From Scandinavium goeteborgense (GTDB lineage: Bacteria > Pseudomonadota > Gammaproteobacteria > Enterobacterales > Enterobacteriaceae), in the NCBI RefSeq assembly GCF_003935895.2, contig NZ_CP054058.1, forward strand, positions 3,143,177 through 3,207,176: a stretch of DNA of 64,000 nt. Reading direction: 5' to 3'. The notes beneath the pieces are model-generated. The model did not search any database. It worked only from the letters and a program-made list of their open reading frames with translations, and was not told where the DNA came from. Position numbers and translations under genes: made by a program. This document shows, in pieces, positions 42,691 through 51,731 of the stretch (position 1 is the first letter of the stretch; the number at the start of each line of letters is the position of its first letter).

Positions 42691-42780
42691 ATGAGACGCA
42701 TTATCCTGAATTCATTCTTAGTAATACTTCCCCATAGGGAAGTGTATCGCCTAGCAACAGGACTGATTCCGCATGACTGA
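42691..42780 (+). CDS. uof: Uof, leader peptide upstream of fur
   Basis: A 29-residue ORF starting MRRIIL and ending LATGLIPHD; its TGA lies 8 bp inside fur. E. coli uof (28 codons) begins MRRII and ends TGQIPHD at the same overlap, so start, end and overlap are conserved while the middle differs. In E. coli fur translation is coupled to uof, and RyhB represses fur by pairing near the uof start. The ATG overlaps a TATAAT, so uof must be read from an upstream promoter. Confidence 0.8.
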   Translation: MRRIILNSFLVILPHREVYRLATGLIPHD

Positions 42781-43225
42781 CAACAATACCGCATTAAAGA
42801 AGGCAGGCCTGAAAGTCACGCTTCCTCGTTTGAAAATTTTGGAAGTGCTTCAGGAGCCGGACAACCACCATGTCAGTGCGGAAGACCTTTATAAACGCCT
42901 CATTGATATGGGCGAAGAAATTGGTCTGGCAACGGTTTATCGCGTTCTGAACCAGTTCGACGATGCCGGCATTGTCACCCGCCACAACTTCGAAGGCGGC
43001 AAGTCTGTTTTCGAATTGACTCAGCAGCATCATCACGATCACTTAATCTGCCTCGACTGCGGCAAGGTTATTGAGTTCAGCGATGACTCTATCGAATTAC
43101 GTCAGCGCGAAATCGCCACCCGCCATGGCATTCGTCTGACCAACCATAGCCTTTATCTTTACGGCCACTGCGCAGAAGGCGATTGCCGTGAAGATGAACA
43201 CGCACACGACACCGCTGAGAAATAA
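42773..43225 (+). CDS. fur: Fur, ferric uptake regulator
   Basis: Iron-dependent repressor of siderophore and iron-transport genes. It has 150 residues (148 in E. coli). The N-terminal winged helix (LPRLKILEVLQEPDNHHVSA) is followed by a dimerisation and metal-binding domain with QQHHHDHLICLDCGKVIEF and a cysteine/histidine-rich tail (GHCAEGDCREDEHAHD). It is translated 8 bp upstream of the uof stop. Confidence 0.98.
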   Translation: MTDNNTALKKAGLKVTLPRLKILEVLQEPDNHHVSAEDLYKRLIDMGEEIGLATVYRVLNQFDDAGIVTRHNFEGGKSVFELTQQHHHDHLICLDCGKVIEFSDDSIELRQREIATRHGIRLTNHSLYLYGHCAEGDCREDEHAHDTAEK

Positions 43226-43244
43226 TCAGCGTTCGTTCAAAAGC

Positions 43245-43275
43245 AAAAAGCCAACCTCGCGGTTGGCTTTTTTTT
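43245..43275. terminator. bidirectional terminator between fur and chiQ
   Basis: AAAAAGCCAACC TCGC GGTTGGCTTTTTTTTT. It ends fur on the plus strand, and its reverse complement, with GGCTTTTTGCTTTT, can end the chiP-chiQ transcript. Confidence 0.85.
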
Positions 43276-43315
43276 GGCATTAATTCAGGCAATCACAGAG
43301 GCCGATAGTTGAGGG

Positions 43316-43663
43316 TTATGGCTTCGTGGTTGTAGTGGTCGTATTGTTGCTGCGAATTTCTTTCCAGATCTGACCACAATCGGTTTTCACCGCCTGGTCG
43401 TTACCGGTTTTTCTCGCCAGAATACACTTCTGATAATCCAGAACCCGCACGCTTTCTTGATTCGCAAACTGCTCGTGCGTCTTATCGGTTTTCAACACAT
43501 TCAGCACGCTCTGGCAGGCTTCGATTTTGTCCGGGTTGCCTTCCGCAGTATTAATGCATGAGCTGTACGCGGCTTTCAGTTTACTGTCTTCCTGCGGCGC
43601 CTGAGGCTGCGCGCAGCCCACCAATCCTGACGCTAAGGTAGCGATAAGAATCCATTTTTTCAT
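43316..43663 (-). CDS. chiQ: ChiQ, lipoprotein downstream of chitoporin
   Basis: A 115-residue lipoprotein (YbfN). The signal peptide ends in a lipobox LVGCAQ with the lipidated cysteine at residue 17. The mature part has several cysteines and ends in a Thr-rich tail. It lies 49 bp downstream of chiP in the same transcript. Its role is unknown beyond co-regulation with chitoporin by ChiX and NagC. Confidence 0.9.
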   Translation of the reverse strand: MKKWILIATLASGLVGCAQPQAPQEDSKLKAAYSSCINTAEGNPDKIEACQSVLNVLKTDKTHEQFANQESVRVLDYQKCILARKTGNDQAVKTDCGQIWKEIRSNNTTTTTTKP

Positions 43664-43712
43664 GATACGACCTCATTATTACGTGGCAGGCGTGAGGCCC
43701 GCCGCGTCATTG

Positions 43713-45125
43713 TCAGAAGATGGTGAACGGGGCAATCACGATGAACTTCACGTCACGCTCATCCTGGAAGATGTTGCCGTAACCGCCGCCCCAGCTTGGG
43801 ATATCAGAGTGGTTGTCGTATTGGGTGTAGTGGAGTTTGAACAGCGTGCCTTTCGCACGTCCTTCCTGCACGGTGTACATTGCGTCGAGGCTGTAAGCAG
43901 ACTCTTTGATTTTGTTGGAAGCGTTATCTTCACGCTGGCCCGCGCTGTTGATAAACCAGTCAGCCGGTTTCGCATCCCAGGCGTAAACGTAGGACGCGCC
44001 CACGGCCCAGCCTGGCAGGTTCCAGTTTTTCATGTCATACATCGCGCCGAAGAACACCGCTTTTTCGCCGTTGGCGTTGAAGTCTGAGCGGTTATCCCAC
44101 CAGATATCTAGACGACCGTTGGAAGAGGCGTAGGTTGGCGTCATACGCTGCAAGAAGTAGCCCTGCTGCCCTTCCGCTTTAACCCAGGTACCTTCGAGAC
44201 GCAGGTCAACCACATCAGCCACTTTGTAGCCGAAAGTCAGAGCCTGTAACCACGCGGTACCGTCATAGATATCGTTGACAGTGTTGCTGCTGACGGTGTC
44301 ACGCGCGCCATAGAACTGGTAGCTGGTCGACAGTGGCGTACCGGCGACGTCAAATTTGTAGCTGGCTTTGGCGAAGTACTGATCCATAAAGCCTTCTGCC
44401 TGACCAAATGCGGCTTCGAGCACCAGGTCATTTTTGAAGTCGTATTTAGCCCCGATGGAGTGCAGGTACTCCACTTTGGTTTTCTTGTCATTCTGATAGA
44501 AATGGTCAGTCTCGAGATGCCATGGCGCTTTGTACTCGTTGGTCCACATGTACGAGAAGCTCAACGCGCCGGCATCGCCGTAGTCAAAGTTTGCCCCGGC
44601 TTCCGCACCCTGATAAGTACCAGGCATGAAGCTCCAGTGCGGTGCTAACAGCGTTTGACCGGTAGGCTGGATATAACCCGCGCGTGCCCAGGTTGGCCCG
44701 AGTTTAAATTTTGCAGCCGCTTTATACAGGCTGATCCCGCTCTTATCACCCGAGAAATCTTCGTCGTAGCCTTTGTTGATAGAGGAAAAGGCAATTTCGT
44801 TCGGGTGGCCACTTTCTGCGGATTCCGCCATTTCAATAGCGGTGAAGGCCGCAATATCAAGGCCGATAAAATCCGCAGCATAGCCGGACTGGAAGTCGAG
44901 GTTGGCGTTCCAGGTGGAGTGAGAAAGGTTAGTTTTGTACTTGTCGCCGTCGGTCACATCTTTACGGTCACGCTCACGCTGCCAGTAATAGATGCCGCCG
45001 GTTAAGGTTGAATCGTCTACGAATCCTGCTGCACTGGCTTGCGGAACTGCAATCCAGCCCGACATTGCGGTGACCCCGGCAATAGCCAGCGCCAGCGTAC
45101 TACGTTTGCCACTGAACGTACGCAT
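43713..45125 (-). CDS. chiP: ChiP, chitooligosaccharide outer-membrane porin
   Basis: OprD-family porin that admits chitin oligosaccharides. The start [20 protein letters not shown] gives 470 residues (468 in E. coli), with a signal peptide ending near ASA (residues 31-33), a beta-rich barrel and a C-terminal aromatic residue (FTIF). An upstream extension of 23 residues is rejected because it crosses the ribosome-binding site and lacks homology. Regulation by ChiX and NagC is indicated by the upstream sites. Confidence 0.95.
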   Translation of the reverse strand: MRTFSGKRSTLALAIAGVTAMSGWIAVPQASAAGFVDDSTLTGGIYYWQRERDRKDVTDGDKYKTNLSHSTWNANLDFQSGYAADFIGLDIAAFTAIEMAESAESGHPNEIAFSSINKGYDEDFSGDKSGISLYKAAAKFKLGPTWARAGYIQPTGQTLLAPHWSFMPGTYQGAEAGANFDYGDAGALSFSYMWTNEYKAPWHLETDHFYQNDKKTKVEYLHSIGAKYDFKNDLVLEAAFGQAEGFMDQYFAKASYKFDVAGTPLSTSYQFYGARDTVSSNTVNDIYDGTAWLQALTFGYKVADVVDLRLEGTWVKAEGQQGYFLQRMTPTYASSNGRLDIWWDNRSDFNANGEKAVFFGAMYDMKNWNLPGWAVGASYVYAWDAKPADWFINSAGQREDNASNKIKESAYSLDAMYTVQEGRAKGTLFKLHYTQYDNHSDIPSWGGGYGNIFQDERDVKFIVIAPFTIF

Positions 45126-45133
45126 GTGTATAT

Positions 45134-45143
45134 CCTCTTTGAC
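45134..45143 (-). promoter_or_regulatory. ChiX small-RNA target over the chiP ribosome-binding site
   Basis: The chiP mRNA reads GUCAAAGAGG just before the start codon. ChiX of E. coli contains CCUCUUUGAC, giving 10 continuous pairs that cover the Shine-Dalgarno sequence. This matches the known mechanism by which ChiX silences chiP. Confidence 0.8.
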
Positions 45144-45237
45144 TTTTAAAAACGCGTTCGCAAAGCGAACAGCGATAAAAAATAAGTACTGCAAAAAAGT
45201 AGCGAGGCAGAAATGTCCTAACGCTATGTCTGTAGAC

Positions 45238-45258
45238 TATTTTTCGCGACGCGAATTA
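45238..45258. promoter_or_regulatory. NagC operator upstream of chiP
   Basis: TATTTTTCGCGA CGCGAATTA (written in two parts) is a near-palindrome with the AT-flanked CGCG core of NagC sites. It lies about 115-135 bp before chiP. NagC represses chiP in E. coli. A weaker similar stretch lies near 45449-45468. The remainder of the 400-bp chiP-glnS spacer shows no gene. Confidence 0.65.
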
Positions 45259-45473
45259 TCAATCCTTTTTCCGCACGAAAATGCAGGATTATGACAGGGC
45301 GCACATATTTGATTGCGTTTTGTTACATGTGCACGTTTCAGCATGACGCTACGAGAACCGCTAATGGCAGGGGTTTCAAAATACGAAGGGAAAAATGGCT
45401 GAGAAAAATGTAACAAGGCCGAGACGTTGTTTCATTAAAGAAAATGATATTATTTCGCATCACAAAAATGACA

Positions 45474-45505
45474 TAAAAAAAGCGCCGCATTGCGCGACGC
45501 TTTTT
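45474..45505 (-). terminator. glnS terminator
   Basis: On the minus strand AAAAAGCGTCGC GCAAT GCGGCGCTTTTTTT forms a stem with one mismatch and ends in seven T, about 20 bp past the glnS stop. Confidence 0.8.
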
Positions 45506-45525
45506 ATTTTCAGCTGCGGCGAAAC

Positions 45526-47193
45526 TTATTCGCCTGCTTTTGCCCAGGTATCACGCAGGCCAACGGTACGGTTAAAGACCAGCTTCTCTGCGGTGCTGTA
45601 GCGGCTGTCGAGGCAGAAATAACCTTCACGTTCGAACTGGTGCGCTTTACCCGCTTCCGCGGCTTTCAGCGACGGCTCAGCATAGCCCTGCTTAATAACC
45701 AGTGATTCCTGGTTAATGACGGACAGGAAATCTTCCGCCGCGCCCGGGTTTGGCACGCTGAACAGACGATCGTACAGGCGAATTTCAACTGCCAGCGCGT
45801 GCTGTGCGCTTACCCAGTGGATAACGCCTTTCACTTTACGGCCGTCAGCCGGATCTTTGCTCAGGGTTTCCGCATCGTAAGTACAGAAGATGGTGGTGAT
45901 GTTGCCTTCAGCATCTTTCTCTACGCGTTCTGCTTTGATGACGTAAGCATTACGCAGACGCACTTCTTTACCCATCACCAGACGCTTGTACTGTTTGTTC
46001 GCTTCTTCGCGGAAATCAGCACGATCGATCCAGATCTCACCGCTGAACGGCACTTCACGGCTGCCCATTTCTGGTTTGCTCGGGTGGTTCGGCATGGTGA
46101 CGATTTCGCTTTCGCCCTGCGGGTAGTTTTCGATAACCAGTTTAACTGGATCGATAACTGCCATCGCACGCGGCGCGTTTTCATTCAGATCTTCACGAAT
46201 GCAGGATTCCAGAGAAGCGATTTCAATGGTGTTGTCCTGTTTGGTCACGCCAATGCGTTTGCAGAACTCGCGGATAGATGCGGCGGTGTAACCACGACGA
46301 CGCAGGCCGGAGATGGTCGGCATACGCGGGTCATCCCAGGCTTCCACGTGCTTGTCTGTGACCAGCAGGTTCAGCTTACGCTTGGACATCACGGTGTATT
46401 CCAGATTCAGGCGAGAGAACTCGTACTGACGTGGATGAACCGGGATGGAAATGTTGTCGAGCACCCAGTCATACAGACGACGGTTGTCCTGGAATTCCAG
46501 CGTACACAGTGAGTGCGTAATGCCTTCCAGCGCATCGCTGATGCAGTGGGTGAAGTCGTACATCGGGTAGATGCACCACTTGCTGCCGGTCTGGTGGTGA
46601 TCGGCAAATTTGATGCGATACAGCACCGGATCACGCATCACGATGAACGGAGACGCCATGTCGATTTTGGCACGCAGACAGGCTTTACCTTCTTCGAAGC
46701 CACCCGCACGCATTTTTTCAAACAACGCCAGGTTCTCTTCCACGCTGCGATCGCGGTGCGGGCTGTTTTTGCCCGGCTGCGTCAGCGTGCCGCGATATTC
46801 ACGGATTTCATCTGCGGAGAGTTCGTCCACATACGCCAGACCTTTGTTGATAAGCTCAATCGCATACTGATGCAGCTTATCGAAGTAGTCAGAGGAGTAG
46901 CAAATCTCGCCGGACCAGTGGAAACCTAACCACTCAACGTCTTGCTTGATGGACTCAACGTATTCGATGTCTTCTTTCACCGGGTTGGTGTCATCGAAAC
47001 GCAGGTTGCATTGGCCCTGGTAATCCTGAGCAATGCCGAAGTTCAGGCAGATAGATTTTGCATGACCGATATGCAAATACCCGTTCGGCTCAGGCGGAAA
47101 ACGGGTATGAACGGTCGTGTGCTTACCACTTGCCAGATCTTCATCAATAATCTGGCGAATAAAGTTAGTCGGGCGGGCTTCTGCCTCACTCAT
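45526..47193 (-). CDS. glnS: GlnS, glutaminyl-tRNA synthetase
   Basis: Class I aminoacyl-tRNA synthetase that charges tRNA-Gln. It has 555 residues (554 in E. coli). The HIGH motif is in [19 protein letters not shown] and the KMSKS-equivalent in [12 protein letters not shown]. Its substrates, five tRNA-Gln genes, lie about 10 kb to the right. It sits between nagE and chiP, in the same direction. Confidence 0.98.
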   Translation of the reverse strand: MSEAEARPTNFIRQIIDEDLASGKHTTVHTRFPPEPNGYLHIGHAKSICLNFGIAQDYQGQCNLRFDDTNPVKEDIEYVESIKQDVEWLGFHWSGEICYSSDYFDKLHQYAIELINKGLAYVDELSADEIREYRGTLTQPGKNSPHRDRSVEENLALFEKMRAGGFEEGKACLRAKIDMASPFIVMRDPVLYRIKFADHHQTGSKWCIYPMYDFTHCISDALEGITHSLCTLEFQDNRRLYDWVLDNISIPVHPRQYEFSRLNLEYTVMSKRKLNLLVTDKHVEAWDDPRMPTISGLRRRGYTAASIREFCKRIGVTKQDNTIEIASLESCIREDLNENAPRAMAVIDPVKLVIENYPQGESEIVTMPNHPSKPEMGSREVPFSGEIWIDRADFREEANKQYKRLVMGKEVRLRNAYVIKAERVEKDAEGNITTIFCTYDAETLSKDPADGRKVKGVIHWVSAQHALAVEIRLYDRLFSVPNPGAAEDFLSVINQESLVIKQGYAEPSLKAAEAGKAHQFEREGYFCLDSRYSTAEKLVFNRTVGLRDTWAKAGE

Positions 47194-47314
47194 CGCGGGT
47201 TCCTCAAGGCGTAAACATCATATAACGGCGTATGATCTTATAAGCTGCGTGCGGAGACAACCCTTACTTAGAGAAAAAGCGCGGTTAGCTGTTGATCTGG
47301 GTTGTCTTGCCCCA

Positions 47315-47346
47315 TAAAAAAGCGGCGGAGGATATTCCCCCGCCGC
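47315..47346 (-). terminator. nagE terminator
   Basis: GCGGCGG ... CCGCCGC with a T6-7 tract on the minus strand, about 30 bp past the nagE stop and before glnS. Confidence 0.8.
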
Positions 47347-47375
47347 TAAGGCACTTAAGATTTACTCAGGAACGA

Positions 47376-49397
47376 TTACTTGCCTTTAATCTCATACAGC
47401 GGTGTTACGCCTGCAACAACCTGACCCTGCGCCTTGATAACCAGGCCGCTGAAATCGTCGATGTTGCTGCAAACCACTGGGCTTATCATCGAGCGTGCAT
47501 TGGCGTTCAGGTAGTCCAGATCCATTTCCAGGACCGGCTGACCTGCAACTACTTCGGCACCCTCTTCTACCAGGCGAGTGAAGCCCTGGCCGTTCAGCGC
47601 AACGGTATCGATACCCATGTGGACAACGATTTCCGCGCCGTTCTCGGTTTCGAGACAGAACGCATGATTAGTGTTGAAGATTTTAACGACGGTGCCTGCC
47701 GCTGGAGAAACGACCGTTTTTTCGGTTGGTTTCACCGCCACGCCGTCACCGACAGCTTTGCTGGCGAAGGCTTCATCAGGAACCTGCTCCAGGGCAACCA
47801 CATCACCGGTCACTGGAGAAACCAGCGTGGCGATAGTTGCTGCGTTTGGCACAGCCTGCGGTTTTGCCGTAGCAGTTGCCGCTGCTGCAACTGGAGCGGC
47901 TTCTGCTGCCGCTACCGGGCCGGTGGTTTTCATCGCGTTAGCGATTTTTTCTGCCACGAAGCCAACGATAATCTGCACGCTGGTTTTGTTCAGACGAATC
48001 ACACCCGAAGCACCAAGGCGTTTCGCCAGCGCTTCGTTGACCAGAGAGGAGTCTTTCACGTTCAGACGCAGACGGGTGATACACGCATCAATCCCGGTCA
48101 GGTTGTCTGAGCCGCCAACGGCTGCAATGTACTGGCGAGCCAGTTCAGTTGCGTCCTGCTCTTTGTCACTGCTCACATTCACGTCCTGGCCATCGGCTTC
48201 GCTGCCGGCAACAGCCAGTTCGCGACCCGGTGTCATCAGGTTGAATTTGAGGATAGTGAAGCGGAACACCACGTAGTAGATAACAAAGAACACCAGACCC
48301 TGAGGGATCAGCATCCACCAGTGTGTCGCCAGCGGGTTACGCGAGGACAGCACCATATCCACCAGACCGGCACTGAAGCCGAAGCCCGCAATCCAGTGCA
48401 TGCTGGCAGCGATGAACACGGAGATACCGGTCAGCACAGCGTGGATGAAGTACAGAACCGGCGCCACGAACATGAAGGAGAATTCCAGAGGCTCGGTGAT
48501 ACCGGTGAAGAAGGCCGCAAATGCGCCCGCCATCATGATACCCAGCACTTTGGCTTTGTTTTCCGGACGTGCACAGTGGTAAATCGCCAATGCCGCACCC
48601 GGCAGACCGAACATCATAATCGGGAAGAAGCCCGCCTGATAACGACCCGTGATGCCCACAACCGCTTTACCGGCTTCGATAGACTGCGCGCCGCCAAGGA
48701 AGTTAGGAATGTCATTAATACCGGCAACGTCAAACCAGAATACGGAGTTCAGCGCGTGGTGCAGACCCACCGGAATCAGCAGACGGTTGAAGAATGCGTA
48801 CACGCCCGCACCGACAGAACCCAGTTTCTGGATGTGTTCACCGAATGCCACCAGGCCGTCGAAGATAACCGGCCAGACATACATCAGAACGAAAGCGACC
48901 GCGATCATGACGAAGGAGGTCAGGATTGGCACCAGACGGCGACCGCTGAAGAACGACAGCGCTTTTGGCAGCTCTACGCTGCTGAAGCGGTTGTACAGTT
49001 CCGCAGAGATGATACCGACGAGGATACCGACGAACTGGTTGCTGATCTTACCAAACGCCGCTGGAACCTGTTCCAGTGGAATTTGTTGGATCATCGACAC
49101 CGCTGCTGGAGAGCAGAGGGTAGTTAAAACGAGGAAACCGACAAAGCCGGTCAGTGCTGCTGCACCGTCTTTATCTTTCGACATACCATAAGCCACACCA
49201 ATCGCAAACAACACGGACATGTTGTCGATGATAGCGGAGCCCGATTTAATGAAGAACGCGGCCAGTGCGTTAGATCCACCCCAGCCCACCGGGTCAATCC
49301 AGTAGCCGACACCCATCAGGATGGCTGCGGCAGGCAGCGTGGCCACTGGCACCATCAGTGCGCGGCCAACTTTTTGTAAATAACCTAGAACACTCAC
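47376..49397 (-). CDS. nagE: NagE, PTS EIICBA for N-acetylglucosamine
   Basis: Imports and phosphorylates GlcNAc. Order: EIIC membrane domain (about 1-375), EIIB (about 400-480, phospho-Cys in GIDACITRLRLNVKD) and EIIA (about 520-665, phospho-His in VHMGIDTVALNG). It has 673 residues against 648 in E. coli; the extra length is a second Ala/Pro-rich linker between EIIB and EIIA (AAAEAAPVAAAATATAKPQ). Divergent from nagBACD. Confidence 0.96.
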   Translation of the reverse strand: MSVLGYLQKVGRALMVPVATLPAAAILMGVGYWIDPVGWGGSNALAAFFIKSGSAIIDNMSVLFAIGVAYGMSKDKDGAAALTGFVGFLVLTTLCSPAAVSMIQQIPLEQVPAAFGKISNQFVGILVGIISAELYNRFSSVELPKALSFFSGRRLVPILTSFVMIAVAFVLMYVWPVIFDGLVAFGEHIQKLGSVGAGVYAFFNRLLIPVGLHHALNSVFWFDVAGINDIPNFLGGAQSIEAGKAVVGITGRYQAGFFPIMMFGLPGAALAIYHCARPENKAKVLGIMMAGAFAAFFTGITEPLEFSFMFVAPVLYFIHAVLTGISVFIAASMHWIAGFGFSAGLVDMVLSSRNPLATHWWMLIPQGLVFFVIYYVVFRFTILKFNLMTPGRELAVAGSEADGQDVNVSSDKEQDATELARQYIAAVGGSDNLTGIDACITRLRLNVKDSSLVNEALAKRLGASGVIRLNKTSVQIIVGFVAEKIANAMKTTGPVAAAEAAPVAAAATATAKPQAVPNAATIATLVSPVTGDVVALEQVPDEAFASKAVGDGVAVKPTEKTVVSPAAGTVVKIFNTNHAFCLETENGAEIVVHMGIDTVALNGQGFTRLVEEGAEVVAGQPVLEMDLDYLNANARSMISPVVCSNIDDFSGLVIKAQGQVVAGVTPLYEIKGK

Positions 49398-49507
49398 TTT
49401 TATTCCCCCTATGAGACCCCGAGCCGACTTAGTTAAAGCCGTATATTTTTATAGTGTGACTATCTTAAAGCACAGCGATGTATCACTAGCACTAAGAGTG
49501 TGTGGAA

Positions 49508-49530
49508 AATTAATTCGCCTCGCAAATTAA
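49508..49530. promoter_or_regulatory. NagC operator on the nagE side
   Basis: An AT-flanked near-palindrome (AATTAATTCGCC TCGCAAATTAA) resembling NagC boxes, near the nagE promoter. Its centre is about 96 bp, about nine helical turns, from the nagB-side operator, suitable for the NagC loop known in E. coli. Confidence 0.7.
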
Positions 49531-49542
49531 AAGCACCTTTTT

Positions 49543-49558
49543 TGTGACTTTTATCACC
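49543..49558. promoter_or_regulatory. CRP site in the nagE-nagB spacer
   Basis: TGTGACTTTTATCACC matches TGTGA-N6-TCACA at 9 of 10 positions and lies between the two NagC operators, as in E. coli, where CRP activates both promoters. Confidence 0.75.
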
Positions 49559-49602
49559 AAATATCGTCTTCACCCCCTCTTCAGACTGGCTAACAGTGAA
49601 AA

Positions 49603-49627
49603 CTTATTTTATCATTCGAAAAATCAG
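49603..49627. promoter_or_regulatory. NagC operator on the nagB side
   Basis: CTTATTTTATCATTCGAAAA followed by ATCAG is nearly identical to the E. coli nagB operator and lies about 100 bp before nagB. Confidence 0.75.
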
Positions 49628-49719
49628 GACGGATTGCCGCCTTTCGTTGCCAAACCAGGTTACTCTTAAGAGATACGGTAGCAATCCGCCAACATTTATA
49701 TTAACTATTGAGGTGAACA

Positions 49720-50520
49720 ATGAGACTGATTCCCCTGGCGACAGCAGAACAAGTAGGCAAATGGGCCGCCCGTCATATCGTCAACCGCATCAATGCGTTC
49801 AAACCCACCGCGGACCGTCCTTTTGTTTTAGGTCTGCCAACTGGTGGTACACCGCTTACCGCTTATAAAGCTCTGGTAGAGATGCACAAAGCGGGCCAGG
49901 TTAGCTTCAAACACGTTGTGACTTTCAACATGGATGAATATGTTGGCCTGGCAAAAGAGCACCCGGAAAGCTATCACAGCTTCATGCACCGCAATTTCTT
50001 CGATCACGTTGATATTCCGGCGGAAAACATTAACCTGCTTGATGGTAATGCGCCAGATATCGATGCAGAATGTCGTCAGTATGAAGAAAAAATCCGCTCT
50101 TACGGCAAAATTAACCTGTTCATGGGTGGCGTAGGCAACGATGGCCACATCGCATTTAACGAACCGGCTTCTTCCCTCTCTTCACGTACCCGTATTAAAA
50201 CCCTGACCCATGACACCCGCGTGGCAAACTCCCGTTTCTTCGACGGTGATGTGACTCAGGTACCAAAATACGCACTGACCGTGGGCGTGGGTACGCTGCT
50301 TGACGCTGAAGAAGTGATGATTCTGGTGCTGGGCCATCAGAAAGCGCAGGCGCTGCAAGCGGCTGTGGAAGGCAACGTGAACCACATGTGGACCATCAGC
50401 TGTCTGCAGCTGCACCCGAAAGCGGTAATGGTGTGTGACGAGCCGTCCACCATGGAACTGAAAGTGAAGACACTGAAGTACTTCAACGAATTAGAAGCCG
50501 AAAATATTAAAGGTCTGTAA
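49720..50520 (+). CDS. nagB: NagB, glucosamine-6-phosphate deaminase
   Basis: Converts glucosamine-6-phosphate to fructose-6-phosphate and ammonia. It is a hexameric enzyme allosterically activated by GlcNAc-6-P, with 266 residues as in E. coli. The N-terminus [20 protein letters not shown], the sugar-phosphate loop GLPTGGTPL and the catalytic-site segment FNMDEYVGL are typical. First gene of nagBACD. Confidence 0.98.
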   Translation: MRLIPLATAEQVGKWAARHIVNRINAFKPTADRPFVLGLPTGGTPLTAYKALVEMHKAGQVSFKHVVTFNMDEYVGLAKEHPESYHSFMHRNFFDHVDIPAENINLLDGNAPDIDAECRQYEEKIRSYGKINLFMGGVGNDGHIAFNEPASSLSSRTRIKTLTHDTRVANSRFFDGDVTQVPKYALTVGVGTLLDAEEVMILVLGHQKAQALQAAVEGNVNHMWTISCLQLHPKAVMVCDEPSTMELKVKTLKYFNELEAENIKGL

Positions 50521-50528
50521 TTGAATCC

Positions 50529-50550
50529 CCGTCCCTCTTCGGAGGGGCGG
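50529..50550 (+). repeat. UUCG stem-loop between nagB and nagA
   Basis: CCGTCCCTC TTCG GAGGGGCGG forms a 9-bp stem (one G-U pair) with a very stable UUCG loop, right after the nagB stop and 26 bp before nagA. There is no adjacent U-run; ATTTTT follows eight bases on. It may protect nagB mRNA or cause partial termination. Confidence 0.65.
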
Positions 50551-50575
50551 ATGCATTTTTGACACCGGGGGTCGT

Positions 50576-51724
50576 ATGTATGCATTAACCCATGGCCGAA
50601 TTTATACCGGCCACGAAATTCTGGATGACCATGCAATGGTTATCGCCAATGGCCTGATTGAACGTATCTGCCCACAGGCCGATTTGCCGTCCGGGATTGA
50701 GCAACGCTCGTTAAATGGCGCCATTCTTGCTCCCGGTTTTATCGACGTCCAGCTGAACGGCTGTGGCGGCGTGCAGTTCAACGACAGCCCAGACGCGGTG
50801 ACCGTTGAAACGCTGGAAATCATGCAGAAAGCCAACGAGAAATCAGGCTGCACCAGCTATCTGCCCACGCTGATTACCTCCAGCGATGAATTAATGAAGC
50901 AAGGTATCCGCGTGATGCGTGAATACCTGGCGAAATACCCGAATCAGGCGCTGGGTCTGCACCTGGAAGGGCCATGGCTGAACATCGTCAAGAAAGGCAC
51001 GCACAATCCTGATTTCGTGCGTACGCCTGACCATGAGCTGGTCGATTTCCTGTGTGCCAACGCCGATGTGATTACCAAAGTCACCCTGGCCCCAGAAATG
51101 GTGCCTGCCGAGGTGATCACTCGTCTGGTTGACGCCGGAATTGTCGTCTCGGCTGGTCACTCCAACGCCACGCTGAAAGAAGCCAAAGTTGGTTTCCGCG
51201 CCGGGATCACCTTCGCCACGCATTTATATAACGCGATGCCTTACATCACCGGGCGCGAGCCAGGCCTGGCGGGCGCGATTTTCGATGAAGCTGACGTTTA
51301 TTGCGGCATCATCGTTGACGGTCTGCACGTTGATTTCGCTAACGTACGTAACGCCAAACGCCTGAAAGGCGACAAGCTGTGTCTGGTCACCGACGCCACC
51401 GCGCCGGCAGGTGCACACATTGATGAGTTCATTTTTGCTGGTAAAACAATATACTACCGGGATGGACTGTGTGTGGATGAGAACGGCACGTTAAGCGGTT
51501 CAGCATTGACCATGATCGAAGGCGTGCGTAACCTGGTAGAACACTGTGGTATCGCGCTGGATGAAGTGCTGCGTATGGCAACCCTTTACCCGGCACGCGC
51601 TATCGGCGTGGACAAACAGCTGGGAAGCCTCGCACCAGGCATGGTAGCCAACCTGACCGCGTTCACTCGCGATTATAAAATCACTAAGACCATCGTTAAT
51701 GGTAACGAGGTCGTTGCCGAGTAA
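50576..51724 (+). CDS. nagA: NagA, N-acetylglucosamine-6-phosphate deacetylase
   Basis: Amidohydrolase-superfamily enzyme that produces glucosamine-6-phosphate for NagB. It is 382 residues, as in E. coli. The metal and substrate motifs [21 protein letters not shown] and [12 protein letters not shown] are present, as are VTDATAPAG and a late [12 protein letters not shown]. It lies 7 bp upstream of nagC. Confidence 0.98.
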   Translation: MYALTHGRIYTGHEILDDHAMVIANGLIERICPQADLPSGIEQRSLNGAILAPGFIDVQLNGCGGVQFNDSPDAVTVETLEIMQKANEKSGCTSYLPTLITSSDELMKQGIRVMREYLAKYPNQALGLHLEGPWLNIVKKGTHNPDFVRTPDHELVDFLCANADVITKVTLAPEMVPAEVITRLVDAGIVVSAGHSNATLKEAKVGFRAGITFATHLYNAMPYITGREPGLAGAIFDEADVYCGIIVDGLHVDFANVRNAKRLKGDKLCLVTDATAPAGAHIDEFIFAGKTIYYRDGLCVDENGTLSGSALTMIEGVRNLVEHCGIALDEVLRMATLYPARAIGVDKQLGSLAPGMVANLTAFTRDYKITKTIVNGNEVVAE

Positions 51725-51731
51725 GTAAAGT

